Below, piece after piece: positions 5,221 through 6,533 of a stretch of DNA of 6,533 bases (within the stretch, counting starts at the first letter, position 1; each line of letters starts with the position of its first letter). This stretch comes from Clostridia bacterium (GTDB lineage: Bacteria > Bacillota_A > Clostridia > Christensenellales > CAG-138), in the NCBI GenBank assembly GCA_017459315.1, contig JAFUDD010000078.1, positions 1 to 6,533 on the forward strand, written 5' to 3'. Below the pieces are notes generated by a model. It saw only the letters and a list, made by a program, of their open reading frames with translations, searched no databases and had not been told where the DNA came from. The position numbers and the translations under genes are program-made.

Positions 5221-6213
5221 ATGCAGGTTACAATTTACGATATTGCAAAGATGGCGAATGTCTCTGCAAGTACGGTTTCACGCGTCGTCAACAATAAGGA
5301 AAACGTCAATTCCAAGACGCGCGCTAAAATCCTGAAGCTGCTTGCCGAGCATAATTATGTCCCGAACGAAGCTGCGCGCGGACTGGTCATGCAGTCCTCG
5401 CACATGATCGGGATTTTGATTACCGATATTCGCACGACGCAGCATACCGATGGAATTTACTATATTGAGCGGGAATTGGCGGAGCACGGGTATTCGTGCC
5501 TGATTCACAATACCGGTCGGGATGAGAGCAAATGGATCAGCTATATTCAACTGCTGAGCCAGCGCAAGATCGAGGCGCTCATCCTGATGGGTTCTATCTA
5601 CCAATCCGATGTGGTGAAGGAAGCCCTGCGGCTCTATCTTCCGTCCATCCCGGTGATCATTTGCAACGGGTATCTGCAAGCGCCGAACGTATACGGCCTG
5701 GTGGCGGACGAATTGAACGGCGTTGCCGACTGTGTGGCGCTGCTGAAGGAAAAAGGGCGAGCACACCCTGCGTTTTTGATGAACCAAACGACGCCGAGCA
5801 ATGAGCAAAAAAGAGAGGGCTATGAAGCGGGCATGGCGCGATATTATCCGCAGCTGCCCTTGATCGAGCTGGAAAGCGGAAATGATTTTGCGGATATCCG
5901 CGACGCGACGGTTCAAATGCTGAAGCAGCACCCGAATATCGACAGCATCATCTATTCGGAGGACCGGCTCGCCGCCGTCGGCCTGCGCACGCTCGCAGAT
6001 ATGGGCAAGCGCGTTCCGGAGGACATCGCCGTCATCGGCATCAACAATTCGGACTATGCCAAGCTGTCCATCCCGACCCTGACTTCGCTTGACAATATGC
6101 TCTATGATGTTTCGATCACCGCGGCGCGCAATATCCTTACGCTGCTCTCCGGGCAGCGCGTCAGCCGGAAAATGCTGATCTGCACGGAGATCGTGGAGCG
6201 GCAATCTACCTAA
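5221..6213 (+). CDS. LacI/GalR-family transcriptional regulator
   Basis: This is a 330-residue DNA-binding regulator of normal family length. Residues 4-23 form the LacI helix-turn-helix (TIYDIAKMANVSASTVSRVV). The hinge region with PNEAARGL is at about 48-55. From about residue 61 it has the periplasmic-binding-protein-like effector domain, with ILITDI (65-70), EDIAVIGINNSDYA (267-280) and PTLTSLDN (285-292). The family GxDD motif is read as G-I-N-N. The start at 5221 fits the normal family N-terminus and a GGGGGAG RBS three bases upstream, which is rather close. An in-frame ATG at 5161 lies upstream of the promoter and is rejected. The gene is divergent from the cupin gene. Three LacI-type operators nearby suggest that it represses the cupin gene and the five-gene operon until a pathway metabolite binds. 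The effector cannot be deduced. Confidence 0.93.
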   Translation: MQVTIYDIAKMANVSASTVSRVVNNKENVNSKTRAKILKLLAEHNYVPNEAARGLVMQSSHMIGILITDIRTTQHTDGIYYIERELAEHGYSCLIHNTGRDESKWISYIQLLSQRKIEALILMGSIYQSDVVKEALRLYLPSIPVIICNGYLQAPNVYGLVADELNGVADCVALLKEKGRAHPAFLMNQTTPSNEQKREGYEAGMARYYPQLPLIELESGNDFADIRDATVQMLKQHPNIDSIIYSEDRLAAVGLRTLADMGKRVPEDIAVIGINNSDYAKLSIPTLTSLDNMLYDVSITAARNILTLLSGQRVSRKMLICTEIVERQST

Positions 6214-6235
6214 GAATTTATTTTGTCCGATAGAA

Positions 6236-6263
6236 AAGCGCGACCCCGTTTGGGGCCGCGCTT
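6236..6263. terminator. Hairpin terminator between convergent genes
   Basis: AAGCGCG (6236-6242) pairs with CGCGCTT (6257-6263), with an inner CCCC/GGGG stem around a GTTT loop and one A/C mismatch. Read on the minus strand the stem ends in CGCGCTTTTCT, a good terminator for the ABC transporter gene. In the plus direction the T-run is only two bases, so termination of the LacI-type transcript is probably weaker. Confidence 0.78.
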
Positions 6264-6278
6264 GCTGCTATGGAAGGA

Positions 6279-6533
6279 TTACAGCACCTTACTCAAAAAC
6301 AACTGGGTTCGCGGGTTTTCCGGCGCATTGAACAGCTTGTCCGGCGTATTCTCTTCCAGAATTTTGCCACCGTCCATGAACACGACGCGGTCGGCGACCT
6401 CGCGGGCAAAGCCCATCTCATGCGTGACAATCACCATGGTCATGCCGCCGTCCGCCAGGGAGCCCATCAGATCGAGCACCTCGCCGACCATTTCCGGGTC
6501 GATCGCGCTTGTCGGCTCGTCGAACAGCATGAC
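6279..6533 (-). CDS. Polar amino-acid ABC transporter ATP-binding protein (C-terminal fragment, cut by right edge)
   Basis: The last 84 residues of an ABC ATPase are visible; the N-terminal part with Walker A and the signature motif lies outside the window. Visible motifs are Walker B with the catalytic Glu (VMLFDEP), the D-loop (TSAIDP, with Ile where SALDP is usual), the H-loop His ([21 protein letters not shown]) and the C-terminal [12 protein letters not shown]. This combination is typical of the GlnQ/HisP/ArtP group, which powers uptake of polar amino acids together with a membrane permease and a binding protein. The gene ends before a hairpin terminator and converges on the LacI-type gene. 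It is probably a separate transcription unit; a role in importing the substrate of the neighbouring operon is possible but not shown. Confidence 0.92.
   Translation of the reverse strand, partial: VMLFDEPTSAIDPEMVGEVLDLMGSLADGGMTMVIVTHEMGFAREVADRVVFMDGGKILEENTPDKLFNAPENPRTQLFLSKVL

Overview
This window looks like chromosomal DNA from a Gram-positive, Firmicutes/Clostridia-type bacterium. The reasons are strong AGGAGG-type ribosome binding sites before nearly every gene, consensus sigma-A type promoters (TTGACA-17-TATAAT) and moderate GC coding DNA with AT-rich spacers. The species cannot be named. No RNA genes, insertion sequences or CRISPR arrays were seen. Part of an uncharacterised small-molecule (probably catabolic) locus fills the window.

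Layout, right to left as most genes are read on the minus strand. (1) The C-terminal end of a polar amino-acid ABC transporter ATPase enters from the right edge (6279-6533). (2) A hairpin at 6236-6263 separates it from a convergent LacI-family regulator (5221-6213, plus strand). (3) Divergent from the regulator is a single-gene cupin unit (5034-4684) with a near-perfect promoter and its own Rho-independent terminator. (4) A 338-bp spacer (4346-4683) holds that terminator, two LacI-type operators and the promoter of a five-gene operon. (5) The operon runs: ketopantoate-reductase-like dehydrogenase (4345-3437), cyclase/kynurenine-formamidase-like metal hydrolase (3413-2679), then three consecutive paralogues of the isocitrate lyase/PEP mutase fold (2647-1688, 1670-750, and 724 to beyond the left edge). 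Gaps between genes are only 17-31 bp and each gene has its own RBS.

Two observations stand out. First, the three tandem lyase-fold paralogues keep much of the barrel and metal-binding scaffold, but the usual catalytic loop (KRCGH in methylisocitrate/isocitrate lyases) is replaced by a shared R-G-x-E-R loop, the IED motif is DD, and other active-site residues differ. They share a Cys-x-x-x-Cys pair at the N-terminal barrel strand. This points to a divergent subfamily whose reaction cannot be predicted from known members. Second, three sites sharing TTGCAATCG(A/T)TT fit the LacI-family operator pattern TGNAANCGNTTNCA. Two lie at or just past the predicted transcription starts of the cupin gene and the operon, which suggests that the neighbouring LacI-type protein controls both as a small regulon.

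A plausible but unproven reading is that the hydrolase opens a cyclic or amide substrate, the dehydrogenase interconverts a 2-oxo and a 2-hydroxy acid, and one or more lyase-fold proteins make or break a C-C bond next to a carboxylate.
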